64,000 nucleotides of DNA from Rhodococcus qingshengii JCM 15477 (lineage in GTDB: Bacteria > Actinomycetota > Actinomycetes > Mycobacteriales > Mycobacteriaceae): positions 2,710,501 to 2,774,500 of the forward strand of contig NZ_CP096563.1 in the NCBI RefSeq assembly GCF_023221595.1, written 5' to 3'. Each line of letters begins with the position of its first letter. Position 1 is the stretch's first letter. The notes below the pieces were generated by a model, which made no database searches, was not told where the DNA came from, and saw nothing but the letters and a program-made list of their open reading frames with translations. This document shows, piece by piece, positions 10,288 to 19,298 of this stretch. A program made the translations under genes and the position numbers.

Positions 10288-10461
10288 GAGAATCGCGCCG
10301 AATTTGTACGTCCTGAGTGGATTGACCCCACACAGTGTACGCGGAATCGCGTGTGCGAAATCTGTCAAGGCACCACCGGTGTTCGCCCGTGATTGCCGTT
10401 GGGCCGAAGCTTTTCGGTGCATGACGTGGAATAGCGAGCACTTTCCACCGACGTAGTTCGC

Positions 10462-10482
10462 GCCTCATTCGAAAGGGATGAG
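10462..10482 (+). repeat. 21-bp repeat, copy 1, inside a small hairpin
   Basis: The 21-bp sequence, with core CTCATTCGAAAGGGATGAG, recurs exactly on the opposite strand at 13870-13890. Here it is wrapped by 7-bp arms GCGCCTC/GAGGCGC (10460-10488). It lies 40 bp upstream of the membrane hydrolase start at 10522, within the divergent promoter region shared with the LuxR-type regulator. An operator is a reasonable reading. Confidence 0.6.
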
Positions 10483-10521
10483 AGGCGCATTTCATCTTTC
10501 TGGCGCACTTACGATTCGGGC

Positions 10522-12186
10522 ATGAAACGTGTGTGGGAAGGTGTGCGGCGCTACGGCAAAACGCTGCACTCGGTCGGGTTGTCGTTCGGTCTGGTGTTTT
10601 TCGTCCTCTCGATGAGCCCGTCCCTCTTACCGCGCGCGTGGTACCTGCAGGGCGTGGCAACCGGTATTTCCGTCGCCACCGGGTACGGCATCGGTGTGAG
10701 CGTGGCGTGGATGATCCGCAAATGCGGAGTCGAACCGAGATGGTCGGACCGGACCAAGCGGATCGGTTGGGCCGTACTCGCCGTACTGGCAGTGATATTG
10801 GTGCCTCTGTTTCTGATCTTGGGTTCGTGGTGGCAGCAGATCGTCCGTGATCTGGTCGAGGCGCCTCGCGTGAACCGGGCGAACTATCTTCTGGTGCTGC
10901 TGATTTCGCTGGTGGTGTGGTTGACCTTGTTGGAGGTGGGTCGTGGTCTGCGGTATCTCACCAGAGGGCTCGCTGCCGTTGCTCTGCGGTTTGTTCCCAA
11001 GGAAGCAGCGAAAGTCGCGAGCTTGGTCGTCGTCTTCGCGTTGGCGATCTTCGTCGTCAACGGTGCCCTCTACAACGGGCTCATCGCTTTTGCGAACTGG
11101 AGTTTCTCCGGCGCGGACAACGACACGCCCGATGGTATCGACCAGCCTCTGATCGCCGAACGCAGTGGTTCACCCATGTCTGCCGAGGCATGGGATTCGC
11201 TGGGCAAGGAGGGTCGCACTTTCATGGGTAGCGGGCCGTCTGCGGTGCAGATTTCCGCGCTGACCGGCCGGGACGCGAAGCAACCCATCCGCGTGTACGC
11301 CGGCCGTGAGTCGTCGGATTCCGTCGACGGTGTCGCGCAGCGGGTCGTCAACGAACTCGAGCGCACCGGCGGCTTCGACCGTGCCGTCCTGGCAGTAGTG
11401 ACCACCACCGGCCGCGGCTGGGTGAACGACGACGTGGCGTCCGCTTTCGAATACGTCCAGGGCGGCGACACCGCCATCGCGGCGATGCAGTACTCGTTCC
11501 TTCCCAGCCCTTTGGCATTCATCGCCGATCGCGAAACCCCGATGGCCGCAGGCCGGGCGCTGTTCAACTCTGTCTATGCGAAGTGGATCGATCTGCCGCT
11601 CGACAAGCGCCCCAAGCTTGTCGTTTTCGGCGAGAGCCTCGGATCGTACGGGGGGCAGGCCGCGTTCGCGGGAGCACAGGACATGGCGACGCGGGTGGAT
11701 GGGGCGTTGTGGTCGGGGACTCCGAACTTCACCGCTCAATGGCAGGAGATCACCAGCAGTCGTGACTCCGGCTCACGGGAAGCCGTGCCGGTGATCGACG
11801 ACGGGCAGTCGATTCGTTTCGCTGCCTATCCGGAGGATCTCGAACTGGATGCGCCGTGGAACGACTCACGCGTCATGTACTGGCAGCACGCCAGCGACCC
11901 AATTGTCTGGTGGTCTTTCGACCTGCTTCTGAACAAGCCGGACTGGCTTGCCGAGCCTCTCGGCCGTGATGTCGATCCGGGAATGACGTGGATACCGTTC
12001 GTGACATTCTGGCAGGTGACACTCGACATGGTCTTCTCGGCGGACGTTCCGCCAGGTCACGGGCACAACTACGGTGCCGAGGCGGCGGACATGTGGGCGC
12101 GGATCCTGCACCCCGACAACTGGTCTCAGTCGGACACCGACGCGATTCGCGGCGCTCTGACGAACGACTTTCAACCCACCAAGTAG
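10522..12186 (+). CDS. Membrane-anchored alpha/beta hydrolase (Abhydrolase_9 type)
   Basis: A 554-residue protein with about four hydrophobic segments in the first 200 residues (for example FGLVFFVLSMSPSLLP, WAVLAVLAVILVPLFLI, VASLVVVFALAIFVV) and a C-terminal alpha/beta-hydrolase domain. The nucleophile elbow is GESLGS, Ser372. This arrangement matches actinobacterial Abhydrolase_9 proteins of unknown substrate. The domain after the membrane part is probably on one face of the membrane as an esterase. The start ATG is followed directly by a basic stretch, as expected for a membrane protein. An exact copy of a 21-bp motif lies 40 bp upstream. Confidence 0.85.
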   Translation: MKRVWEGVRRYGKTLHSVGLSFGLVFFVLSMSPSLLPRAWYLQGVATGISVATGYGIGVSVAWMIRKCGVEPRWSDRTKRIGWAVLAVLAVILVPLFLILGSWWQQIVRDLVEAPRVNRANYLLVLLISLVVWLTLLEVGRGLRYLTRGLAAVALRFVPKEAAKVASLVVVFALAIFVVNGALYNGLIAFANWSFSGADNDTPDGIDQPLIAERSGSPMSAEAWDSLGKEGRTFMGSGPSAVQISALTGRDAKQPIRVYAGRESSDSVDGVAQRVVNELERTGGFDRAVLAVVTTTGRGWVNDDVASAFEYVQGGDTAIAAMQYSFLPSPLAFIADRETPMAAGRALFNSVYAKWIDLPLDKRPKLVVFGESLGSYGGQAAFAGAQDMATRVDGALWSGTPNFTAQWQEITSSRDSGSREAVPVIDDGQSIRFAAYPEDLELDAPWNDSRVMYWQHASDPIVWWSFDLLLNKPDWLAEPLGRDVDPGMTWIPFVTFWQVTLDMVFSADVPPGHGHNYGAEAADMWARILHPDNWSQSDTDAIRGALTNDFQPTK

Positions 12187-12289
12187 TAGTGCGGAGTGCG
12201 GACCTCGTGACGGTCTCTCGTCGTTGGACCGGGAGTACTCGCTCTAGATCGTTCTATCACTGTTTGTCAGCTATCTAACAAGGAGCGCG

Positions 12290-13717
12290 ATGCATTCATC
12301 AAGAACACTCGTAGCTGCGGTGGCGCTGAGCGCGATCACTGTATTTGCCGGGGCTGGGTCCGCGGTTGCCGCGCCGGCGGTCGGATCTGTCGATTTCGGT
12401 TCGTCGAGCGGATCCGGATCAGGAACCGGTTCGGCTAGCGGATCCGAATCTGGTTCTGTCGATTTCGGATCCGGCGGACCGGACGTCGAGCATCCGGTGT
12501 CGACCTGCTTCTGGTCCGTGCCGATCAATCCCGAGCGCGCGGACCCACAGCTCAACTACGCCTTTCCTGACACTGCGGCGATTTACTGGGCTGCGCAGTT
12601 CACAATCCCCGAGAACGCCGAGTTGGTTATCCGAGGGCAGTATGCGCATGCGCGCTATCAGTCGTTGAACTCGTACAACGCGGCAACCGCGATGCCGACC
12701 GCCGTCCTCAATGACATTTCGACAGCTCCCGACGCAGGTTCGCGCAACACCTATCTTCCCGGTGCCGATCGATCGAACGAAAGTGCCAGGTCGTACACGG
12801 CTTCCGTCCTCAACGAGGCCTCGCCTGTTGAGCCGAAACCCAACACCTTGTATGCCGGTGTGCCAGGTCAGGACCGGATAAGCCTGCTTTATCGCATCTA
12901 CCTGCCGGACAACGGGCGTGATCTCACCGGCGGCGTTGGACTGCCTGAGCCAGAGCTGCACCTTCCCGGTGGTCAAGTGCTGCGGGGGCAGGATCTGTGT
13001 TCAGCGGTCGGTGCGGACAACGGAATCTTGAAGCCGGCTTCGCTGCCGTTAGACACGTACAAGGCATTGCGTGACCAACCGGGCAAGCCTGCGACATTCC
13101 CTTCCGAGCAGACACCAGTCTGGCGGGCGTACTACAGCGCCGAGTTCACGCTCGGCTGTACCTATCTCGGCAAATGCGATGGCACACCCCAGCGGGTGGG
13201 CGGGCAGTACTCCAACATCGACAACAGCTACGTCACAGCCGAAGTCAACCGTGGGTTCGGCGAAGTTCTAGTACTTCGGGGAGAGTTGCCGAGGACTCCG
13301 AAGACTACAGGCGGCGCAAAGAATCTCGACAGCGCGGTCGACATGCGGTTCTGGTCGATGTGCAGCAATGAATCGCTGGCAACGACGAAGGTAGCGACGT
13401 GTCTGTTCGACGAGCAGATGGCCACTGATGCGGATGGTCGCTACACGATTGTCGCGTCGCTCCCTGAAGACCGACCCGCAAACGCTACGAAGGAATGTGG
13501 GGTGTCATGGCTTTCGCTCTCGCCGGCCGGTGACGGCGCAGGGCATCCCGACGATTCCCTCTTGATCATGCGGAACATGCTGCCGGCCAAGGACTTCAGC
13601 CACGCTGCACACGATACCAAGACGCCCGGCGACGAGAAGGCCGTGATGGGAGAGTATTTGCCGGACGGGCAATATACGTCCAAGCTCGCGTTCGAGGGCA
13701 GTGGCTGCGCGAAGTAA
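12290..13717 (+). CDS. Secreted protein of unknown function
   Basis: A 475-residue exported protein. An AAGGAG ribosome-binding site precedes the ATG. Residues 1-27 form a Sec signal peptide ending AVAA. A low-complexity linker rich in Gly and Ser follows, with the phrase GSVDFGS occurring twice (about residues 32-60). The remaining ~410 residues are globular with paired cysteines (CTYLGKC, SACFW-like CFW) and no motif that I recognise. A related linker (LGSSQFGSSG) occurs in the secreted phosphatase at 17526. No function can be proposed. Confidence 0.85.
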   Translation: MHSSRTLVAAVALSAITVFAGAGSAVAAPAVGSVDFGSSSGSGSGTGSASGSESGSVDFGSGGPDVEHPVSTCFWSVPINPERADPQLNYAFPDTAAIYWAAQFTIPENAELVIRGQYAHARYQSLNSYNAATAMPTAVLNDISTAPDAGSRNTYLPGADRSNESARSYTASVLNEASPVEPKPNTLYAGVPGQDRISLLYRIYLPDNGRDLTGGVGLPEPELHLPGGQVLRGQDLCSAVGADNGILKPASLPLDTYKALRDQPGKPATFPSEQTPVWRAYYSAEFTLGCTYLGKCDGTPQRVGGQYSNIDNSYVTAEVNRGFGEVLVLRGELPRTPKTTGGAKNLDSAVDMRFWSMCSNESLATTKVATCLFDEQMATDADGRYTIVASLPEDRPANATKECGVSWLSLSPAGDGAGHPDDSLLIMRNMLPAKDFSHAAHDTKTPGDEKAVMGEYLPDGQYTSKLAFEGSGCAK

Positions 13718-13775
13718 CCCGTCTTTACGCGTGAGGTCACTACTCGAGATTGTGTCTGGTGATCCTCCTCGATGA

Positions 13776-13809
13776 TGTCGGCTGCGCTCTGCTGCGAGCG
13801 CAGCCGACA
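13776..13809 (+). terminator. Strong hairpin, probable terminator
   Basis: Two perfect 14-bp arms (TGTCGGCTGCGCTC and its complement) enclose a 6-base loop, 58 bp downstream of the secreted-protein stop. There is no long T run, which is common for actinobacterial terminators. Confidence 0.65.
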
Positions 13810-13869
13810 CACCGTTAGCCAAGTCTTTTCGCGATCTTCGGTGGGGAATCGAGGCCTGCGGTTCAGGCA

Positions 13870-13890
13870 CTCATCCCTTTCGAATGAGGC
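13870..13890 (-). repeat. 21-bp repeat, copy 2 (inverted)
   Basis: Exact reverse complement of 10462-10482. It sits about 130 bp upstream of the LysE-like GAP protein gene at 14019. The inner half-sites CTCAT/ATGAG give it weak dyad symmetry. Confidence 0.6.
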
Positions 13891-14018
13891 ATCAACTACG
13901 CAGGCGCTCGCAGTGTCAGCATTGTCGCGCAGCGGTATCAGCTGTGCTCTGTTGTCCGCCGTGGCGGACAGGGGCGCCTTTTCTCGCCTACCGCCTATCC
14001 TGCTTGCTGCAATCAGAA

Positions 14019-14693
14019 ATGAGTTTTGACATGGGTTCCGTTGTCGGAGAACTTCTCCCATTGGCCGTCGGTGTCGCCGTGTCGCCGGTGGCCGTCATCG
14101 CCACTATCTTGATGTTGCTCTCCAAGCGAGCGGGTAGCACCAGCGCCGGGTTCGCGGTGGGCTGGTTACTCGGAATCTTCATCGCTACAGTTCTTTTCGT
14201 CATCTTGTCCAGTGTCGTCAGCACGTCAGACGACGGACCGTCCGCCACGGTTTCGTGGATCAAACTAGCTCTCGGTGTCCTTCTGTTGGCCGTCGGGGTC
14301 AAGCAGTGGCGGGGGCGCAGCGGCGAGCACGAAACACCGAAGTGGATGCAAGCCGTCGACGAGATGACCGCGGCCAAGGGATTGGGCCTTGGATTCGCGC
14401 TCGCCGCGATCAACCCGAAGAACCTGCTCATGTGCATCGCGGCCGGAGTGTCGATCGGCTCGGCGTCGTTGGCGACCAGCGGAGCGATCACCTCGATTCT
14501 CGTATTCACGGTCATCGCCAGTTCAACTGTCGCGATCCCGGTCATCGGATACCTGGTGGCTGCTGATCGCCTGCGAAAGCCATTGGCCAATCTCAAAGTC
14601 TGGCTCCAGGACAACAACACCACGGTGATGAGTGTGTTGATCTTGGTCGTCGGAGTTGTTCTGATCGGCAAGGGAATTGGCGGAATCTTCTGA
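14019..14693 (+). CDS. GAP/SfLAP-family membrane protein
   Basis: A 224-residue protein with about six membrane helices and a LysE-like organisation. The conserved start ELLPLAVGVAVSPVAVIATILML and the NPKNLLMC block identify the GAP (Sap, PF11139) family, whose mycobacterial members move glycopeptidolipid or sulfolipid precursors across the membrane. The substrate here is unknown. ATG at 14019 or 14031 could be used; neither has a good ribosome-binding site, and earlier codons look non-coding. It is convergent with the glycosidase at 14745. Confidence 0.85.
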   Translation: MSFDMGSVVGELLPLAVGVAVSPVAVIATILMLLSKRAGSTSAGFAVGWLLGIFIATVLFVILSSVVSTSDDGPSATVSWIKLALGVLLLAVGVKQWRGRSGEHETPKWMQAVDEMTAAKGLGLGFALAAINPKNLLMCIAAGVSIGSASLATSGAITSILVFTVIASSTVAIPVIGYLVAADRLRKPLANLKVWLQDNNTTVMSVLILVVGVVLIGKGIGGIF

Positions 14694-14744
14694 TACCCGC
14701 TCTTTCGCGTGGTGTGAACGCGCGATTCCCGGATGATCGTTCGA

Positions 14745-16208
14745 TCAGGCGCGCTTGACCGCGTAGTCGCCGTCGGCGTGACCGATCAGTTGCCATCCGC
14801 CCTCGATCGGGGACAGTCGGACGTCGGAGAGATTCGTGGTCTCGAGCTGTGGCCGGTCGGTGCCGGGGTACCAGGCCTCGACCCGTCCGGTGCCGCTCCC
14901 GTCAAACCCGTCACGCGATACCTCCGTCAGCGTGCCGGGCGCTGCCCGCGGATACGCTCGCGAGAGTGGCGCGGCGAATCCCTCTACGAGCCCGAGTGAT
15001 TCACCGGACGGGCAGTCGATGCGATTCAGATTTCCCTGCGGCTGGTGGGTATTGCCGTCGCGAACCGGGTGGGGGTCACCGCACGCTTGTGTCCACGACC
15101 ACCACGCGCCGCCCATCCGGTACCTGTCGGTGGCATCGACGAAGCGGTCGACGTCTGCTCTCTGCTCGCCGGCATCCCCGAACCAACCCCATTCACCCGT
15201 CCACAACGGGGCGTCGTACCAGGCGGCAGCGCGGTCGGCGATCTTGAACCCGTCTTCGATTCCGGGAAATTCGCTACTGACCGTTATCGATTCGCTGTAG
15301 AGATGGGGCGAGAAGACCACCAGAGGATCGGTCAGGTAATGGCGAGGGGGCAGCGCGTCGAGGCCGAAAGCCGACCAGATCGCGCTGGGCTCGAAGAACA
15401 CGAGGTGTGGAAATCCTCCTGCTTCGGCCTGCCTGATGGCGTGGGTGGCCCGCTTGTAGAACTGCCCGATCTGATCAGCTGCCGTGAATGGATCGCGCAG
15501 GCCGGGGTTCGGTTCGTTCAACAGGTCGTATCCGGCTACAGCTGGTTCGTCTTTGAACTCGGCAGCCAACCGCGCCCACGTCGCGACGAGGCGACTCTGG
15601 ATTCCTTGCTCGTCGTCGTAGAACGCCTGGAAGGCATGGGCGATCGCGGGTGCGGCTTCCCTGAGTCCACCGATGTTGCAGGTTGTCCATCCGCCGGTCA
15701 GGGTTGCCCACTCGGGTGCGCCGTCCCAGCCGACTCCCGGCCGCATGAATGACGGGCACGACTGGTCGCTCGGGGTGCCGACGTACGGGCCCCATGCATC
15801 CTGATGCATGTCGAGAACGGTGTAGATGCCGTGGTCTTTTGCATCCTCGACCGCTACTCGAACGCGGTCGACGTACGCAGTGTCGAATGCACCGCGGATC
15901 GGTTCCAGGAGGGACCACGCGACGTTGAGTCGGACGACGTTGAAGCCCAGCGCTGCCATCTGCGCGAAGTCCGTTCTTCCCAGCGGCGTAACGGTGGGTA
16001 GACCGGTGCCGTTGGTTGCGTAGTCATTGAGACCGTTGGCGTTCACGCCGCGGAGCAACACCGTTCGTCCGTCGACGTCCTTGATCGTTCGATCTGCGAC
16101 GGTCAGTTGGGGGAGAGTCCAGCCCGGATCCGGTGGTGCAGCGTTCGCCGCCGGAGTTGCAATCTGGAGGACCAGGATTGCGAGGGTGGCAAGCAACAGC
16201 GCACGCAT
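14745..16208 (-). CDS. Secreted GH5 glycoside hydrolase, endoglycoceramidase-like
   Basis: A 487-residue exported enzyme with a Sec signal peptide (residues 1-24, ending ANAA). The (beta/alpha)8 catalytic domain carries the GH5 acid/base in LLNEPNPG (Glu232) and the nucleophile in WTGEWGW (Glu339), with HQDAWGPYVG on the third strand. Length and layout match rhodococcal endoglycoceramidases (about 480-490 residues), which release the glycan from glycosphingolipids. The subtype (EGCase I, II, or the galactosyl-specific type III) cannot be fixed by eye. The C-terminal ~90 residues form a beta-sandwich-like domain. No neighbour suggests a substrate. Confidence 0.82.
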   Translation of the reverse strand: MRALLLATLAILVLQIATPAANAAPPDPGWTLPQLTVADRTIKDVDGRTVLLRGVNANGLNDYATNGTGLPTVTPLGRTDFAQMAALGFNVVRLNVAWSLLEPIRGAFDTAYVDRVRVAVEDAKDHGIYTVLDMHQDAWGPYVGTPSDQSCPSFMRPGVGWDGAPEWATLTGGWTTCNIGGLREAAPAIAHAFQAFYDDEQGIQSRLVATWARLAAEFKDEPAVAGYDLLNEPNPGLRDPFTAADQIGQFYKRATHAIRQAEAGGFPHLVFFEPSAIWSAFGLDALPPRHYLTDPLVVFSPHLYSESITVSSEFPGIEDGFKIADRAAAWYDAPLWTGEWGWFGDAGEQRADVDRFVDATDRYRMGGAWWSWTQACGDPHPVRDGNTHQPQGNLNRIDCPSGESLGLVEGFAAPLSRAYPRAAPGTLTEVSRDGFDGSGTGRVEAWYPGTDRPQLETTNLSDVRLSPIEGGWQLIGHADGDYAVKRA

Positions 16209-16384
16209 CCATCGACCTTTCTAGACAAACGTCCAATTCCGAGTCGAGGCTAGCGTGAGAAGACCTCTTTCCGGCGCGGTTTGCTCATACCTGTCACGGC
16301 CCCGCGTTGCCGAGAACACGTCGGACACGTGCTCCTGCTGGAGGTGTCATCATTGTCGACAAGTCTCGACCCGAGGGAGCCCTG

Positions 16385-17305
16385 GTGAAGCTTGCATTGA
16401 CTGATCTGATCGAACAAATGCCTCGTGACGATTTGGCGAGTACGCGAGCGTTCTATGCGTCGCGGCCTGCCGGTGTCGGTCCGAGTTCCCTGCAGGAACT
16501 GCTTGTGGTGCGAGCATCCAGGGTGGTTGATCCCACGGCGAGCCGGGCTGTTGAACACACACTCGACATCGAGGGCCGATCCGTTTCGGTACGCGTAGTC
16601 ACTCCGAAAGACGGCGATGTCAACGGGGTCTATCTGTATCTTCCGGGTGGGGGTTTCTACATGAGTTCAGCGGCCAGCGCTGACGCCCGAAGCATGAGAC
16701 TTGCCGACGAGGTCGGGGTGGTAGTGGTTACCGTCGATTACCGGCTTGCACCGGAATTCCCTTGGCCGGCAGCGCCGGACGATTGTGAGGCAGTCGCCTT
16801 GTGGCTGCTTGAGGTCGCTGCCGAACGGTTCGGGACGACCAGGCTCGCCATCGGTGGCATGTCGGCGGGAGCAACCTTGGTGACGACGACGTTGCTGCGC
16901 CTTCGTGATCGAGGTCTGGCCAAGGCATTTTCGGGTGCGGTGCTGGAAGCGGGCACGTACGACGTCAGTGCCCAGACTCCCGCGGGCCGCACCATCAGCG
17001 ACGAATACTTCATCGAAGCCTACGTCGGCCATGTCGATGATCGCACTCTTCCGGATATTTCTCCGACATTCGGCGACCTCAGCGGCCTGCCGCCGACCCT
17101 CGTTGTCGTTGGATCAGAAGACGTGGTCCTGGCAGAGAACCTTGCCATGGTGGCGCGACTGTCGGCGGCCGGAAACGACGTCGACTTGCGTCTCTATCCT
17201 GATGTCCCGCATGGATTTACAAACCATCCAACGCCTGTTGCCCGCCGCGCTGCGTCGGATATGGGTGCTTGGCTTCGGAATCGACTCGACTCCGACCCCG
17301 CGTGA
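16385..17305 (+). CDS. Alpha/beta hydrolase of the hormone-sensitive lipase family
   Basis: A 306-residue esterase-like protein. The oxyanion motif is PGGGF rather than the usual HGGGF; the nucleophile is GGMSAGA (Ser160 from this start). The DYRLAPEFPWPAAPDD block is typical of the family. The acid is in GSEDVVLAEN and the histidine in VPHGFTNH. GTG at 16385 is preceded by GAGGGAG; a longer in-frame start at 16307 exists but lacks such a site. Substrate unknown; it sits 220 bp before a secreted phosphatase on the same strand. Confidence 0.85.
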   Translation: MKLALTDLIEQMPRDDLASTRAFYASRPAGVGPSSLQELLVVRASRVVDPTASRAVEHTLDIEGRSVSVRVVTPKDGDVNGVYLYLPGGGFYMSSAASADARSMRLADEVGVVVVTVDYRLAPEFPWPAAPDDCEAVALWLLEVAAERFGTTRLAIGGMSAGATLVTTTLLRLRDRGLAKAFSGAVLEAGTYDVSAQTPAGRTISDEYFIEAYVGHVDDRTLPDISPTFGDLSGLPPTLVVVGSEDVVLAENLAMVARLSAAGNDVDLRLYPDVPHGFTNHPTPVARRAASDMGAWLRNRLDSDPA

Positions 17306-17525
17306 CAAGCACGGGCGCGGCCGCGGTCTGTCGTTCGAACGGGCCCGGCGTGGTCGATGGCGACGCAGTGACGGGCAAGAGTTTCTTCCTGCCGGATGGC
17401 GGCTGGCCGGGCACCTGAACACATGTCCGGTTTCTGGAGCAAAGTCGGGACGAGGAGCGTGCCACCCTTGTAATCTCGCACGGGAGTTTGCGGGGCGCGG
17501 GGTATCCCGCACAGCGAATGAGAGG

Positions 17526-18440
17526 ATGAAGGTGACAACTGTCTACACGCGCCGCCGAGGGGCGCGCCCTTTCGGAATCGCCCTCGCTGCGCTGGTCGCT
17601 ATGGGTGCGGCCCTGACAGGCCCCACACTCGCCTCCGCTTCGAGCGGCGACCTGCAATTGGGTTCGAGTCAGTTCGGATCGTCCGGGGAGCAACCGCCGC
17701 TGCCGGAGATCCCACCGCCGTCCGCGGCCGAGATCAGGCTCGACGAGGCGCGGAACTTCCGCGATATCGGCGGGTATCGGACTACCGACGGCAGGACCGT
17801 CCGGACAGGCCTGGTGTTCCGTTCCAACAAGCTCAGCTCGCTCAATGAGACTGATCTGGCAAAACTCACCGCCGCGAACCTGACCCTCGACGTCGACCTG
17901 CGCAACGCCTCCGAACGTGCGGAGGATCCCGATCGGATCCCCGCCGGGGTCACCTACCAGGTCGCCGACGTCGTCAGTATCGAACACGGCATCGCGTTCC
18001 ACGAGTTCGTTCCCCTGACCCTCGGTCGCGCGTTGATCGACGGCGCAGTCAAGGGAACCTCGAACATCGGCCAGAGCATCGGCTACCCGTTCATGGTCAA
18101 CTACCGTGGTTCCGATGTCGCCTTCCGTGACCTGCTGACTGCGATCGCGAACAACTCCGACGGCGCAACCGTCTACCACTGCAGTGCAGGGAAGGACCGC
18201 ACCGGTTGGGGTACCGCGATCCTGCTGACCATTCTGGGTGTCCCGCGTGAGTTCATCAGTGCCGATTTCATGGCGTCGAACACGTACCTGGGCCGGGACG
18301 ACGCGGTGGACCTGTCGTGGCTCGATGCGGCGTATGCACAGGTGGACCGGCTCTACGGCGGTATGGATACTTACGTACGGGAGGGCCTCGGCGTCGACCA
18401 GGGCACTGTCGACTCTCTGCGCGCCAAGCTTCTCCTCTAA
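17526..18440 (+). CDS. Secreted tyrosine-protein phosphatase (PtpB-like)
   Basis: A 304-residue exported phosphatase. A basic N-terminus and hydrophobic segment form a signal peptide (cut near ASASS, ~residue 39), then a Ser/Gly linker LGSSQFGSSG. The catalytic domain begins ARNFRDIGGYRT and contains the P-loop HCSAGKDRTG with nucleophile Cys219. This is the tyrosine/dual-specificity and phosphoinositide-type loop seen in mycobacterial MptpB. Unlike MptpB, it has a signal peptide. The start ATG follows GAGAG. Longer in-frame codons upstream run antisense-free but look non-coding. Confidence 0.9.
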   Translation: MKVTTVYTRRRGARPFGIALAALVAMGAALTGPTLASASSGDLQLGSSQFGSSGEQPPLPEIPPPSAAEIRLDEARNFRDIGGYRTTDGRTVRTGLVFRSNKLSSLNETDLAKLTAANLTLDVDLRNASERAEDPDRIPAGVTYQVADVVSIEHGIAFHEFVPLTLGRALIDGAVKGTSNIGQSIGYPFMVNYRGSDVAFRDLLTAIANNSDGATVYHCSAGKDRTGWGTAILLTILGVPREFISADFMASNTYLGRDDAVDLSWLDAAYAQVDRLYGGMDTYVREGLGVDQGTVDSLRAKLLL

Positions 18441-18614
18441 GCGGAGCTCCACGCCCGGCTTCTTGCCTACTCGGACCTTCTTCTGTCCCAGTGCGACCTG
18501 TGGTTGCGGGAGCGCGCGATTGTGTGGCGCCGCTCCTGGGGTGGGCCCGAGGTTTCTTGGCCGTGTGCGATCACCAAGTGGCGCAAGAACTTGGCGCGCA
18601 AGAATCACGACTGG

Positions 18615-19190
18615 TCATGGACTCGACGCTGGCCAATTGGTCAGCATCGAATCGAGAGCCTCGAGGATTCTTGCCCAGCTTTCGGCGCTGTCCGGTGCAC
18701 TGTGGCTGAACGATCCACCCAGCTCGAGGCTGGCGTACCCATGAAAAACGCTGCCGAGCAACCGAACTGCGTGGGTCTGATCGAGATCGGTGAGGTTGTA
18801 CCCGCGCAGAATCGATCGCATCATCTGCGAGTGTCTGAAACCCGCGCTCGCGGCCGCGGCCTCCGGGGTGAGGCGCATCTGTGACGCGGCGTACCGACCA
18901 GGGTGTGACCTCGCGTAGTTGCGGTACACGTTCGCGAAGGCGGTCAAGGCGTCGCGGCCGGACCGACCGGCCACGGCGTCGGCAGCCTGGTCGGCCATCT
19001 CTTCCAAGGCAAGCAGCGCGATTCTGGTTTTGAGGTCGTTCGAACTTTTCACGTGCGAGTACAGGCTTGCGACCTTGACGTCGAACGCTCTGGCGACCGC
19101 CGATACGGTCACCTGCTCGAAGCCCACCTCGTCGGCCAATTCGGCGCCCGCCACGGCGAGGCGTTCGGGTGTCAGTCCTGCGCGAGGCAT
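18615..19190 (-). CDS. TetR-family regulator
   Basis: A 191-residue repressor. The N-terminal helix-turn-helix runs from GLTPERLAVAGAELADEVGF to VASLYSHVKSSNDLKTRIA. The C-terminal ligand domain resembles the WHG/TetR_C_33 type. It is divergent from the SGNH hydrolase at 19299, and the 108-bp space between them contains a clean inverted repeat (19226-19246), so self-regulation and control of the hydrolase are likely. The inducer is unknown. Confidence 0.9.
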   Translation of the reverse strand: MPRAGLTPERLAVAGAELADEVGFEQVTVSAVARAFDVKVASLYSHVKSSNDLKTRIALLALEEMADQAADAVAGRSGRDALTAFANVYRNYARSHPGRYAASQMRLTPEAAAASAGFRHSQMMRSILRGYNLTDLDQTHAVRLLGSVFHGYASLELGGSFSHSAPDSAESWARILEALDSMLTNWPASSP

Positions 19191-19225
19191 GTCCGTTGGT
19201 CCTGTTCGTCGAGAAGTGAAACCGC

Positions 19226-19246
19226 TTGCCTAAATAGTATAGGCAA
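19226..19246. promoter_or_regulatory. Probable TetR operator
   Basis: Perfect 7-bp arms TTGCCTA/TAGGCAA are separated by 7 bases. The AT-rich site lies 36 bp before the TetR gene start and 53 bp before the hydrolase start, where it can block both promoters. Confidence 0.65.
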
Positions 19247-19298
19247 ATTACTGTGTGCTGTAGTTAAAACCTTCGCAACTTATCTACAGGTGAATGAG

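Larger units (their letters stand above)
13718..14018. other. Gap without a gene; holds a hairpin and the second 21-bp repeat
   Basis: No open frame here looks coding on either strand. The stretch carries a strong hairpin at 13776-13809 and, 130 bp before the next gene, the inverted second copy of the 21-bp repeat at 13870-13890. Confidence 0.6.

Noticed and set aside
18441..18614. Transposase remnant after the phosphatase gene
   Set aside because: Short, basic frames only; no recognisable transposase motif or inverted repeats.
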